Positions 38,089 through 50,344 of a DNA stretch of 64,000 nucleotides are shown piece by piece. Origin of the DNA: Trifolium pratense. Lineage: Eukaryota > Streptophyta > Magnoliopsida > Fabales > Fabaceae. Position numbers and translations under genes: made by a program. Each line of letters opens with the position of its first letter. The first letter of the stretch is position 1. The stretch spans positions 10,096,266 through 10,160,265 of the forward strand of contig NC_060064.1 of the NCBI RefSeq assembly GCF_020283565.1, in the 5' to 3' direction. The notes below the pieces were generated by a model, which did no database searches, was not told where the DNA came from, and saw only the letters and a program-made list of their open reading frames with translations.

Positions 38089-40081
38089 TGTTGGGATTGA
38101 TTGCAATGTAAGTCCCACATTGCTAATGAAGAAAAAGAAGGAGGTTAAAAAATAGTTATTGAAAGTCCCACATCGCTTAGAATTGTGAAGCAAGGAGGAA
38201 ATCAAAGCTATATAATAGACCTAAGTTCTTTGTTTATAATTGCACCAGTCAGTAGCACTTTAAGCTTATATCTGACTTTTTTGTTTTTCTCTTGTACTCT
38301 TGTATTAGAAGGTTGAGAGATGTAGTTAGGTATTTGCTTTGGAGAGTGTGGGTGTATTGGGGGCCAAGGGAAGGTTGAGGGTAGTCTATGTGTTGTAACA
38401 ATTTTCACATAGTGTTTATTCTCTGGTTGTCGGTTTTGACAACGACCGTGGTTTTTTCTCCGGTTTTGGAGTTTCCACGTTATATTCTTGTGTTGTTGAT
38501 TGCGTTTATTTATTTTCTCTATGCCGGTTTTTCCCAACAACTGGTATCAGAGCTCTTGGTTTGATTCAGGAGGAGGGAGTTCCGCTGTGAAGTTTAGGCT
38601 AGAGAAAATTGATGTTTGGCTTGTGGAAAATCAAGTCAAGGATGTGGTGATGCAATCTGGGTTACACAAGGTCAGCCTGGAGAGGCGGTGGTAATAATAC
38701 TCAACATCAGTCTGGAGAGGCGGTGCTAAGAATACTCGGGTTACGTCTGAAACAACAACTTATTATGAGGATGCGGAGGTGCCAGTGGAAGTTGAGAATC
38801 GGTGGAGTGTTGAGTCATATGGACTTTGGAAGCTCCTATCACATGTGTTTGAAGAAGAAATACTTTTGAATCCATAGAGCTAGTTGAAGGTGGAGTTGTT
38901 CATCTTGGAGACGGGAAAGCTTGTAAGGTTCAAGGTATGGGTGAGTTTCTTTTAATACGATGTGAGGTATTTTCTTTAACTTTGATGCATAGATAGTTCT
39001 ACTATTATTGGTTATGCATCTGTTACTAGTGCTGATTCTCATGTTTTGGTTAAGTTGTGGATCTTCGGGTGGGTACTTGTTAGTGACATGAGTTTAGTTG
39101 GACTAGTGAAACAAGGTTTACTAGGTGATATAACTAAACTTGAATTGTTGGAGCCTAACAATGGTCTGAAGATGGTTTCAAAACAGTTTGAAGTTGTTCA
39201 AGTGGCACATGGGCATCGTTTGACATGGATGCAAGGTGTGTGATGATAGCGTGCGGGCATTGGTTGGCATTGATGCAAGGTACGCGGTTATCTCGATGGC
39301 TGATGAACTTCCGGAGAAAGCCAACATGGAAGTTGCACCATAAATTTTCAGCGAGGTTTCGAGATGAAATTCTTGGGATGGCTTGGTTCCAAGTGAAGAA
39401 AAATCTTGGGATTGTTTAGTTTCAAGTGAAGAAAATTCTTGGGATGGTTTAGTTCCAAGTGGAGTATACTCTTTATGGTGGAGTATGATAATTTAATTTG
39501 TCGGTATAGACAATGAGAATTATGATTGTCGGTGAAGACAATGATTGTCGGTATAGACAATGGAAGCAGAAGATAATGATTGTCGGTGTAGACAATGAAG
39601 ATTGAAGACCATTACAATCAAGGTGGAGATTGTTGGGATTGATTGCAATGTAAGTCCCACATTGCTAATGAAGAAAAAGAAGGAGGTTAAAAAATAGCTA
39701 TTGAAAGTCCCACATCGCTTAGAATTGTGAAGCAAGGAGGAAATCAAAGCTATATAATGGACCTAAGTTCTTTGTTTATAATTGCACCGGTTAGTAGCAC
39801 TTTAAGCTTATATCTGACTTTTTTGTTTTTCTCTTGTACTCTTGTATTAGAGGGTTGAGAGATGTAGTTAGGTATTTGCTTTGGAGAGTGTGGGTGTATT
39901 GGGGGCCAATGGAAGGTTGAGGGTAGTCTATGTGTTGTAACAATTTTCACATAGTGTTTATTCTCTGGTTGTCGGTTTTGACAACGGCCGTGGTTTTTTC
40001 TCCGGTTTTGGAGTTTCCACGTTATATTCTTGTGTTGTTGATTGCGTTTATTTATTTTCTCTATGCCGGTTTTTCCCAACA
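38089..40081 (+). mobile_element. Non-autonomous copia-derived LTR retrotransposon (1993 bp)
   Basis: Two 451-bp LTRs (38089-38539, 39631-40081) that begin TGTTGGGATTGATTGCAATG and end TTTTTCCCAACA, nearly identical. The target duplication is AATTT (38084-38088 and 40082-40086). The primer-binding site ACTGGTATCAGAGCTC follows the 5' LTR (initiator-Met tRNA type). The purine tract CAAGGTGGAGAT precedes the 3' LTR. The ~1.1-kb interior has no long frame but keeps decayed copia pieces: LEKIDVWLVENQVKDVV (gag start), EGGVVHLGDGKACKVQGMG (protease region) and LVGLVKQGLLGDITKLE (integrase zinc region). It must use proteins from elsewhere. Confidence 0.92.
39500..39600. repeat. Short tandem units in the element interior
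   Basis: Four copies of a ~19-bp unit TTGTCGGTATAGACAATG (variants with GTGAAGACAATG and GTGTAGACAATG) lie at about 39499, 39528, 39545 and 39579. Just before, at 39370-39470, the unit TTCTTGGGATGGTTTAGTTC repeats three times. Confidence 0.7.
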
Positions 40082-40290
40082 AATTTTACATCATGATATG
40101 TTGTGATATATGATGACAAATCGTCACACTCTCTAATCCATGCCTATTTTAGCAACATTAGATACATTTTAGTAGGTTTTTAGCAATAAATATAAGAGAA
40201 ATCTAACCATAAGCTTGATTACTTGTTTTGCAAGAAAACAGGAAAAATTGCAGGAAATTGCTGATTTTCACTACGCTGGGGGCGTAGCCC

Positions 40291-40525
40291 ATCACGCGCC
40301 GCGTGATACCTGACCACGCGCGGCGTGAAGCTTTGTTCAGGAATTAGATTGCTCTCTGACTTGATCACGCGCGGCGTAGCACTGACCACGCGCGGCGTGA
40401 AGATGGCAGAGCTGAAGATCAGAGACCTCTGATTGGATCACGCGCGGCGTGATACCTGACCACGCGCGGCGTAGTTGAAGAAAGTGCAATCACGCGCGGC
40501 GTGATAGATCTCACGCACAGCGTGG
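40291..40525. repeat. CpG-rich palindrome array in the 5' LTR
   Basis: Eight units around CACGCGCGGCGTG (the first has GCGCCGCG, the last is CACGCACAGCGTGG), mostly alternating ATCACGCGCGGCGT and ACCACGCGCGGCGT, with spacers of variable length. Far richer in CpG than the rest of the window. Confidence 0.9.
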
Positions 40526-41490
40526 TGGCAGTCAGTATATATGGAAAAGTCAGTTTTCTGGATCTGGGTTGGAAAATTCTGCGAAAATTGGACTACATTC
40601 TGGTCTTGGAACTTGAAGATCGTGATTCACACTCCAGCGGAGAGCTCCAAGCGCATCAGATCATGGATTCACAAGCCGTGGCGATGAAGCGAAGAAGGGT
40701 ACGAAGAACGATGAGGAGCTAAACTCCCTCGGAGGTAGAATCTAGGTAGTTTAGGATGTAGTTCATCTGAATGTAACCTGCAATTGTGTAAGATCATACT
40801 CTCTTTATAGTATTCATTCAATTCAAGTCTGTTTCTAATGCTTTACAATCCTTCATTAGTGTTGTAATGATTTTGAGTTAAGTCACGTGCGAGAGTATTG
40901 ATTTAATGTCTGAACTGAATTGAATTGAGCGCTCGAGTGTCTCCGGTCGAGAGATTGAGGCATAGAGTGTAGCAAACGATTGACGCGCGTTAATATCATT
41001 CGTTGTAGGTAGCTTCCGCCCGAGAGATCGGGGGAGTATCGACAACGAATAGAGTGGATTTTGACAAGAGATTGCGATTCACTATTTTGTCGATCTAGTT
41101 GTGAACACTTGAGTAGATCTTATGACATTGTAGGTTGCATGCGGTTAGCTATAGACTAGATGATTCCGATGATTCTACCTCGCTTTTTCCACTATATCAA
41201 AGCACATTTTCTAGCAATTCATTACTCAACATACCCCCAATTTATGTGTATTTTCTGTATAATGTCTATGAACACCGTTCGACTAGTTTGATCACACAAT
41301 CCCTGTGGATCGATATTTTATTACTACGTGATTTTCGTGCACTTGCGAAATTTATCATCAAGTTTTTGGCGCCGTTGCCGGGGATTGTGATTGATTCGAC
41401 AAGGCGATAATGTTCATATTTTCTGTGTTTTCTTTATTTTTCTATTTTATATTTTCTACCGGAACGTTCTACTTGTGTGCTTCCTTGTGC

Positions 41491-42946
41491 ATGTGGAGAA
41501 CAGGTCCAATTGAGCTGGAATTCGATTCTGAGATTGAGAAAGCAGCACGAGCAAATCGTAAAGTGGAAGGAAGACATGTTTGAATCATACAATCAAGAGG
41601 CACTTTTAACTAGTTGCAAGTTCAATAATGTGTTTCTACAAATCATTACCAAACAATTAGAAGCTCAATGTATGGTGCAAGCAACCTTTCAAAATAATCC
41701 TCATGTCAACACCTTCAATCTTGGAGTGAAGAATCACATGGATTGTTCTTATGGAGCTAATCTGAATCAAGCATTTCCTCAAGATCAACATTTTGAAGAT
41801 CACCTTGAATCTTTTGAAGATACTCTTATCTTGGCCATGAAGATGACTCAAAGCAATTTTGAGGTGATGAAGGCAAACCAAGAGGTGTCAAGCGAACGTC
41901 ATGAAGCCTCCATCAAACATCTCGAAAACCAAATGGGTCAACTAGTAAGTCAAGTCTCTTCTCTACAAACTCAAAGTGGTTTTTGTGGAAACACCACGGA
42001 TCCTCGTAATGAAAGTTGTAATTCCATTAATTTGAAAAGTAGAGAAGTTTCATCACAAAAAGTAGTGGAGAATCCTAAGAATGATGAGAGTAAAAATGGT
42101 GTAGTTGAAAAGATGAAGGATGGTGTAGTTGAAAATAGAAGAGAAAATAAGAAAGAAGAAAAAAATAAGGAAGAAAAAGCTTATGAGGGTGAAGTTGAAA
42201 AGAGAGTGGAGAATGAGTCTAGTGCCAAGAAAGGCAAGAAACCTCTTGTGAAGGATTCCAAGTTTCAAGTTCCTTCACCATATGCTAGAATGCCTTATCC
42301 TAGGATGAAGAGGGTCAAGAACCAAGACCTTGAAGTTTGTGGAGTGGTATCCGAATGTTTCAGAGTGGAAGTGCTAGAGGAAGTGGTAATAGATGAGAAA
42401 GAAGAAGAGTGGGATCATGAGATTGAAATATTTCTTCAAAACTTTGATAACCCCCTAGAAGAGGAGAAAAAGCCAAAGGAAATAAAAAAGCCACCGGAAT
42501 TGAAAGAACTTCCTCCTAAATGGAAGTATGTGTTTTTGGGTGGCGACTCTAGGAAACCCGTGATCATAAGTGATTTGCTCACTCCACTAGAAGAGAATGA
42601 CTTGTTAAAAGAAGCGGAGAAAGTGAATGACGACCTAGGATGGGACTTGGATGGTGTGGTTCCTATCTATTGTTTGCACAAGATGGCCAAAGAAGAAGAG
42701 CTCGATCCGGTTGTAAATCCTCAAAAGTCTTCCACTTCAACATTGAAAGCTTCGGTGAGGAAAGGCTCTAAGAAATCTCCATCACGGTCTAGTAAGAAGG
42801 AAAGAACCAATTTGAAGACCAAAGGGGAAGATCTCAAGAGTGATTCGGGAAGTGTGAAATCATTACTATTTGATATTAATATTGCTCCTTTGAATGAAGA
42901 AAACAAGAGGAGCCGGGTTGAATCAAAGTTGAAGTATCCTCCCTAA
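41491..42946 (+). pseudogene. Chimeric gag/pol remnant of the Athila-like element
   Basis: The natural gag start is at 41491 (MWRTGPIELEFDSEIEKAAR) and runs into a stop at 41579. The remaining message continues in the frame that is open from 41477 to 42946. That frame has gag-like QSNFEVMKANQEV and HLENQMGQLVSQVSSLQTQ, a Lys/Glu-rich middle, then VPSPYARMPYPRMK and LKELPPKWKYVFLGGDSRKP with VIISDLLTPLEENDLL. In complete elements the last two lie between protease and reverse transcriptase, so the protease core is deleted and two distant parts are joined. The Lys/Ser-rich tail (KKSPSRSSKKERTNLK) is unassigned. The absence of stops over 489 codons, all within a non-autonomous element, is notable. 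Function unknown. Confidence 0.7.
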
Positions 42947-44386
42947 ACTTGTGATGATGAAGCGTCAAGCTAATGACGAGAAAGAAGCGCTTCATGGGAG
43001 GCAACCCATGAGTTTACGGTCCTTTCTTCCTTTTCACTCTTATGCTACTTTATGAATAATTGTTTGATGTTGCTTGGATATTGGCTGGATGTTTTATTTG
43101 TGTACTCTGAATTTGAATCTTCTTTTGTTTAATTGTGGAATGGTTTTTACCTTTAGAGTTCGTTTCAATACTTTGGCATGTTCTTTCTAGTTACTTGAGT
43201 ATCAATTACTTGATTTTCTCCGTGTGTGATATGTGAAACTTGCAGTGCAATAGCTTGTTGCACTCATGTGATCAAGAGGCAAAGGAAGGGAACGCACACT
43301 TTTTGACCGGTTCTTTGATTCGACCCAACCGAGAGGTATTGAGCCAAACACTCCTTTTTCTTCTATGTGTGATATCCACTCATGTATTGTCTCTCGATTT
43401 TGCTTGTCATCTTTTTATTTGATTGGTACTTTTGTAGCACACACGAGGCATGTTCCTTGGTACCTTTGAGCCTTTCTATCCACCCTTACTTGTAATTATC
43501 CTTTGCTTAACCAATTTGAGCTGAAAAAGAAAATGTTATTTTGCAAAACCTTAAGAAATTTTTGATGAAAAAAAGGAATGACTTTCTTGGAGGTTAGGCA
43601 CCTAATTAGTGGTTGATGCGCATTGCTCACCACTAAGTTTGGGGTTGCTCTTTGGAATTAGCAACAAATAAAGTTTGGGGTGAGGGTACTAGAGAACTTA
43701 CAAAAACAAAAAGTTTTGATTTGAAAATTTTCAAAAATTGCAAGGCAAAGTAGAAGAGAAAAGAAAGAAAAAGAAAAAGAAAATGAAAAAAAAAAGATGT
43801 ATGAATGTGAAAAAAAAATATAGAAAAGAAGTGATAGCCTTGAATTCAAAGAATTGCAAAACTTTGATGATGATTTGGAAATGTTCTCTAGTCCACTATG
43901 TTTCAAAAGAAAAGGGGTTTGGTTTATGAAAATGTTTTTTTTTGACTAATAGGGGGATCTAACTCCAAGTTTTTCTACTACTTATCCCAAAAGGTCACCA
44001 TCCACCCTAGCCAAGCCACGTTATAACCCTAAAAGACCTCTAATGTGTGTGCACAAAATGAACCGAATGAATTCTTAGATTACTTGCAAAATTATTGTTG
44101 ACTTGCATTGATGTGTTGATTTGAGTGAATCACCCAAACTGAAGAGTGCATGTGAGTAGTGTGATGAAATCATAGAGCCTTGGTCGAAAAGTGTGAACTA
44201 CTTGAAAATGTCTTGCGGGAACGAGTGTGCAATTGAGCATTGTTTGCAGGTGGATCATTGATCATCAGGTGATTCTCACGTATGTATGATTCGAGTGAAT
44301 TTAAGGAAAATGCCAAGGTCTTGACACAAAAGCTTGAGGTAAAAGTTGTTTCCTTGAGGACAAGGAAAGGTTTAAGTTTGGGGTTG
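42947..44386 (+). other. 3' untranslated interior of the Athila-like element
   Basis: Begins with GGGAGGCAACCCATGAGTTT. Contains the repeated Athila-type string CTAAGTTTGGGGTTGCTC (43634) with further AAAGTTTGGGGTGAGGG (43670) and the final GTTTGGGGTTG before the 3' LTR. 43740-43830 is an A/G-rich tract. No coding frame with a family signature. Confidence 0.6.
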
Positions 44387-44566
44387 TGATGACAAATCGT
44401 CACACTCTCTAATCCATGCCTATTTTAGCAACATTAGATACATTTTAGTAGGTTTTTAGCAATAAATATAAGAGAAATCTAACCATAAGCTTGATTACTT
44501 GTTTTGCAAGAAAACAGGAAAAATTGCAGGAAATTGCTGATTTTCACTACGCTGGGGGCGTAGCCC

Positions 44567-44801
44567 ATCACGCGCCGCGTGATACCTGACCACGCGCGGC
44601 GTGAAGCTTTGTTCAGGAATTAGATTGCTCTCTGACTTGATCACGCGCGGCGTAGCACTGACCACGCGCGGCGTGAAGATGGCAGAGCTGAAGATCAGAG
44701 ACCTCAGATTTGATCACGCGCGGCGTGATACCTGACCACGCGCGGCGTAGTTGAAGAAAGTGCAATCACGCGCGGCGTGATAGATCTCACGCGCAGCGTG
44801 G
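44567..44801. repeat. CpG-rich palindrome array in the 3' LTR
   Basis: Counterpart of 40291-40525, with the last unit CACGCGCAGCGTGG instead of CACGCACAGCGTGG, a difference that could reflect C-to-T decay in the 5' copy. Confidence 0.9.
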
Positions 44802-45641
44802 TGGCAGTCAGTATATATGGAAAAGTCAGTTTTCTGGATCTGGGTTGGAAAATTCTGCGAAAATTGGACTACATTCTGGTCTTGGAACTTGAAGATCGTG
44901 ATTCACACTCCAGCGGAGAGCTCCAAGCGCATCAGATCATGGATTCACAAGCCGTGGCGATGAAGCGAGGAAGGGTACGAAGAACGATGAGGAGCTAAAC
45001 TCCCTCGGAGGTAGAATCTAGGTAGTTTAGGATGTAGTTCATCTGAATGTAACCTGCAATTGTGTAAGATCATACTCTCTTTATAGTATTCATTCAATTC
45101 AAGTCTGTTTCTAATGCTTTACAATCCTTCATTAGTGTTGTAATGATTTTGAGTTAAGTCACGTGCGAGAGTATTGATTTAATGTCTGAACTGAATTGAA
45201 TTGAGCGCTCGAGTGTCTCCGGTCGAGAGATTGAGGCATAGAGTGTAGCAAACGATTGACGCGCGTTAATATCATTCGTTGTAGGTAGCTTCCGCCCGAG
45301 AGATCGGGGGAGTATCGACAACGAATAGAGTGGATTTTGACAAGAGATTGCGATTCACTATTTTGTCGATCTAGTTGTGAACACTTGAGTAGATCTTATG
45401 ACATTGTAGGTTGCATGCGGTTAGCTATAGACTAGATGATTCCGATGATTCTACCTCGCTTTTTCCACTATATCAAAGCACATTTTCTAGCAATTCATTA
45501 CTCAACATACCCCCAATTTATGTGTATTTTCTGTATAATGTCTATGAACACCGTTCGACTAGTTTGATCACACAATCCCTGTGGATCGATATTTTATTAC
45601 TACGTGATTTTCGTGCACTTGCGAAATTTATCATCAATATA

Positions 45642-46694
45642 TCAAATGACCTGATTGATGTTGAGCAGTGAACCGTTAAGGTTAAAGTTGGTAGAATGTA
45701 TCTATAAATAATCTTATGTTTAAGTCAGTATGTGAATATTAAATGAAAAGTTTTAGGGTTTGAATTGCATACTTTCAAGTGTTACGGGAGACACATTTTG
45801 TAGAGAGGGTATATATTGAGGTTGTTAAAGGATTGAAGTTAGGCTAGCTATTATGTGGCGCGGTATCCTTCGGTCTTCAAATATCATGTTTAAATGTCGT
45901 GGCATAGTCACGATTCAACGGGATCTGATGTTTGCCGTTGAGGCTGAGGAATGTACCGTTCAACGTTTTATCTTTGAGCATTGTGTTTTTGAGACCAGAT
46001 TGACGAAGATGAGCCTTGAGTCAGTTGGGTCCGTTCAGGATACACTATATTTGAGTTTTTTTATAATATATTTGAGATAATGGTTTTAAGAATAATGATA
46101 AATAAATATTTGTCAATAGTAAATTTTCGAAATATTGAAACATGGAGTGAATTCAAATAATTTAACTATAATTTTCCTTGTGGTGATTTTATATTATGAA
46201 GAAAAACAAACTCATCAAAGTCTCGTGCCCTACCAAAGCACTCTCTCGTATGCTAAACCTTAAAATAAAAAAACAAATTTTACTAATTGAAAAGGATACT
46301 ACGTACACCAAGTCATTCTTTTTTGGTTACAACTACCAAAATGATTCTAAGTTTTCATGGTTTTCCTCATAGTATTCAATATTGATTTATCATATTGCAA
46401 GATAAAATAGTAATATTATCAGAATTATTGAAAAAAGGTGTATCGAGTAATTTGAAAAAAAGTTTTAGGGGTAAAAAAATATGAAAAATTAACATGTGTC
46501 TTGAGGACATTTTTTAATGTACTGTAGATAACAATTTTGTATTGGAAATTATGAATTTTCCATATTTAAAAGTCAAGAATTATTTTGTTCAAGGTAAAAT
46601 TACTATATAAAGTATCTTTTAGCATGTGTCATTAGGGTACATGTTAGCATGATCTTAACATAAATTTAATGGGTATTTGCACTCCTTCGATTCT

Positions 46695-46698
<4 letters not shown>
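45642..46698. other. Intergenic DNA, no gene recognised
   Basis: A 75-codon frame at 45853-46080 (MWRGILRSSNIMFK...) shows no family signature. The remainder is AT-rich. Confidence 0.35.

Positions 46699-46774
<76 letters not shown>
46699..46774. repeat. (AT)n microsatellite
   Basis: AT run that borders the left end of the foldback element at 46775. Confidence 0.97.
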
Positions 46775-46776
<2 letters not shown>

Positions 46777-47937
46777 TTAAATGTAATTTTGTCCCCCCTG
46801 TTTTGATTAAATCGGAATTTTACTCCCCCTGTTTTAAAACGCGGATTTTTACCCCCTGTTTTTATAATTTTTTGGATTTTGCCCCCTTAAAATTCTGCTT
46901 TCGAGTCACAACTTCAAAGTTTCACACACAACTCAATTTGGATCATTAATTCACCAAACAGATACCTAAATGACCGTAATCAGGTTATCTTTCCATAGAA
47001 TCAAACACCACTGAATTTGAAGTTACAGAGAGAGATTAATTACCGTTTTAGTGAAGATATGTCCCCCAAAATTCTGTAAAAACTCTGCTTTCGAGTCACA
47101 ACTTCAAAGCTTCGCATACAACTCAATTTGAATCAATAATTCACCAAACAGATACCAAAATGACCGTAATCGAGTTATCTTTCCACATAATCAAATCTCA
47201 CTAAATTTGAAGTTACAAAGAGAGATTAATTACCATTTTAGTGAAGGTCTGTCTAATTATTAATTTTGCAAAAATCTACTTCTGACTTTCAAATTCAACA
47301 CCGTCTACCAAACACATCGTAACTCCAAATTTGAGGAAATTTAAATGAAAACAAGGGTAATTTTGTTAGATTTTCGGACATGTAAATAATATTAAAAAAT
47401 GAGCTACAGGGTGAGAGACATGACGAAAATACCAGTAGTAGTTCCATACAATAATTAATTTGGACAGATCTTCACTAAAATGATAATTAATCTCTCTCTG
47501 TAACTCCAAATTTAGTGGAGTTTGATTCTGTGTAAAACTAACTCGATTGCGGTCATTTCGGTACCCGTTTGGTGAATTAAGGATCCAAATGAAATTCAGT
47601 GCAAAGTTTTGAAGTTGTGACTCGAAAGCAGATTTTGTGCAGACTTTTGGGGGACATACCTTCACTAAAACGGTAATTAATCTCTCTTTGTAACTCCAAA
47701 TATAGTGGGGTTTGATTCTGTTGAAAGATAACTTGATTACGATCATTTCGGTATACGTTTGGTGAATTATTGATCCAAATTGAGTTGTGTGAGAAGTTTT
47801 TAAGTTGTGACTCGAAAGCAGAATTTTAAGGGGGACAAAATCCAAAAAATTATAAAAAAGGGGGTAAAAGTCCACGTTTTAAAACAGGAAGTGTAAAATT
47901 CCGATTTAATCAAAACAGGGGGTAAAACTACATTTAA

Positions 47938-47940
<3 letters not shown>
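46775..47940. mobile_element. Foldback element with four related ~180-bp blocks, AT tracts at both ends
   Basis: The left end GCTTAAATGTAATTTTGTCC pairs with the right end GGTAAAACTACATTTAAGCC. The outer arms are TTTTGTCCCCCCTGTTTT type against AAAACAGGGGGTAAAA type. Inside, two direct blocks (CTGCTTTCGAGTCACAACTT ... TTTTAGTGAAG, at about 46888-47067 and 47087-47252) are followed by two inverted copies (about 47465-47640 and 47660-47822), giving A-B-core-B'-A'. AT microsatellites sit directly outside both ends. No coding capacity; the open frame on the - strand crosses repeats only. Confidence 0.75.

Positions 47941-48008
<68 letters not shown>
47941..48008. repeat. (AT)n microsatellite
   Basis: AT run bordering the right end of the foldback element. 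Confidence 0.95.
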
Positions 48009-49869
48009 TAACGACAAATATATTATTATTAATAATCAGGTCTCTGCACAAGACGAACATAAACCGATAAAAAATTAAATACAAAATAAATACGCCGTAT
48101 ATAAATGGTACACCAATGAAAATAAGAAAAATCACAGATAATAAGAAAAATTATTGAAGTGATAATTTATGTTAGTGTCTATTAGTTTTACATATTAACC
48201 TTTATAATTATTAATATCATTAGAGTGAAAAAATGTATTTATATTTTTGTGAAGAATTGACATCATTAATTCTTGTGAAATTTTAAAACATGTTTTATAT
48301 TAAGGGACAATTTTTTAAAATAAAGGACATTATAGGGAGTTATTAGTAACATAGAAAGTACAAGTATAATCGACAAAATGTTCTTAATTTAACCTTGAAA
48401 TATATGGCAATTAGGGAGTATGGTGAATACAAGTATAATTCGAATTAAAAAGTTAATGAGTTTAAATTAAAATTAACTTGTTCGAAAAAATTTGATTTTG
48501 AAATTTTGACTAAATTATTTATTTATTTTGAACAAGTTAAATGACTAAAATATTTATTGATCATATTTTATTTATTTTTTGACTTAATTTTGTATTATAA
48601 GAGGTCTTTTCTTTACTAAACTCTTTTCCTATTTTAAGTTTAGAAAGGAAATGAAATAAGGCAAAGCCGTGTTGGGCACCATGTGAGAAAGACAATAGGG
48701 TGTACCTTTCTTGAGGAAAACAATAAACTAGCCAATTCTTAATTAATTAACGAAAATTAATTGTTGCACCTGGTAATGGATCTTTGACCAAATGTCTCAT
48801 ACCTAAGAATGTTACATGAAGTAATTTGAAAATATTGCATGAAAGTAAAGAAGGAGAATATCCCAACACGTGCGATTGGTTGGCATGAGAAGTTAAGAAA
48901 TTTGAACACTTTAAATAAATTTTTTTGTTAAGAATTTGATTTGATTATTGACTTTTATGTGTAGCAAAATTTTGATTGGAATTTGGAAGGGAACGATATC
49001 TTGTGTGTCAAATAAAATTCTCTAAACATTTTTTTTAATAAATTAAGAATATCTTTTTTTTGAACAAAAAATTAAGAATATCTAGACATAAATTCTCTAA
49101 AGATTAATATTAAACAATGTAAATATTTTGTTGTTATAACAAAGTTATAACATTTTAGTAAAAAAAAAAAGTTATAATATTGTGTCAAAAAAAAATTATA
49201 ACATTAATGGATTGTATTCAATCTATCCATTTGATAATATGGATGCATCTAATCCATCCAACATTTTTTTTTCTAAAGGATAATCATAGTTCTCATGAGA
49301 AAGTGAAAAACGAAAGGCGAGAATAGATCTGCACCGTTGATTTTATACACTTTGAGAGGATAAATTAATAGCTTCGGTCATTCAACTTATCCACTTTGAG
49401 AGTGAAATTTCTAGTCACTAGGCTAGTTAACCAAAATAAAAAACCTTAAATATTAAGGTTTATAAAAAAGATTTAGACTTATTTAATGACACACTTTTAT
49501 ATTTATATTAATTTTAAAAGTATACTTTAATTTTCGGCTTTAATTATAAGAAAGTTTCCACTTTATAGATTTATTGGATAAATAATGTATTTGATCTAAA
49601 ATCATTACTTATTCAATGAATAAAAAAGTAAAAATTTGCTTATAATTAAAGCTATAATTGAAGAAAATTAAAAGAATATTAAATGGAGGACTCAACAACA
49701 ACAAAACCTAGCCGCCGCACAACAACAATTCTTCTTGCCTTCTCTTCCTGTTTATTTTCTAAAGAGGGGTGATTTAGGGTCAATTTTGATCCAAAATCAC
49801 CCCTCTTGATCGTTTTATATTTACTTTTATTTAAATAAGTGAAATTTCATATAAATTAGAGTTTTTCTG
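48009..49869. other. AT-rich intergenic DNA, no gene seen
   Basis: One short palindrome, GGGGTGATTTTGG-type near 49765-49806 (AGAGGGGTGATTTAGGGTC ... GATCCAAAATCACCCCTCTT). No coding or RNA signal otherwise. Confidence 0.35.
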
Positions 49870-50249
49870 TTTTATTTTGTGATTTCTTTGCCTCAGTCCA
49901 TCCCGTCTTCGTGCGGTGTTTGTTTGATCTCCGTCTTTGTGTGGTGCTTGTCTGCTTTCTTGTTTTTTGCGGCGTTCGTTTGGTTCAGATTGACAGATCA
50001 ACTTTGGTCAACTATTGATTCAATCAATGACAAGGTCATCAACGATGAAGATCCGAATACATGGGTATTTCGGTTACTTTTATTTTGTCACATTATTTGT
50101 AGGCTTAAGCATGTCGTTTTATGCTATTAACTTGGATGCTGTGAGTTTGTTCGCAGATTCATCCTTTACGTTTTTAACGACATTGAATATGTGCTTGTAA
50201 CTGATGTATCTATCAATTTGAATGAATAAATATTTTATTTTAGTAAAAA
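49870..50249 (+). repeat. 3' part of a retroposon-like dispersed repeat
   Basis: TTTTATGCTATTAACTTGGA ... TTTGTTCGCAG ... TTTGAATGAATAAATATT here matches 60298-60430 (TTTTATGCTATTAACTCGAA ... CTGTTCGCAG ... TTTGAATGAATAAATATTG). The upstream part (CCGTCTTCGTGCGGTGTTTG) resembles the CCGTCTTAGTATGATGTTTG units at 59283-59366 and 60061-60150. The ending before an A-rich tract suggests a 5'-truncated LINE or SINE tail. Confidence 0.5.
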
Positions 50250-50344
50250 AATATATTAAATGGAACTCCTTTTTGCAAACCCATGTTGATGAAAAAAGGA
50301 TAACTGAGATTCTTCCTTATGGATTTGGACTTCAGTATTAATCG

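Larger units (their letters stand above)
40111..45636 (+). mobile_element. Athila-like Ty3/gypsy derivative, non-autonomous
   Basis: 5526 bp with two 1250-bp LTRs (40111-41360, 44387-45636) beginning TGATGACAAATCG and ending TTTATCATCA. They differ at only a few positions seen (for example 40437 region, 40515, 40690). The target duplication is ATATA (40106-40110 and 45637-45641). The primer-binding site TGGCGCCGTTGCCGGGGATT right after the 5' LTR is complementary to tRNA-Asp, as in Athila elements. The purine-rich tract GGTTTAAGTTTGGGGTTG precedes the 3' LTR. Reverse transcriptase, integrase and RNase H are absent; only one chimeric frame remains. Confidence 0.9.

Noticed and set aside
45853..46080. 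75-codon frame downstream of the Athila-like element
   Set aside because: No family signature; length expected by chance in this window.
47366..48135. Two long - strand frames over the foldback element
   Set aside because: They run through inverted repeats and an AT microsatellite and repeat the same residues (SHNLKTSHTTQF-like) because the DNA blocks are repeated.
49879..50200. Two overlapping + strand frames of 83 and 61 codons
   Set aside because: They lie in a retroposon-like tail repeated near 60300, where the frame is not conserved.
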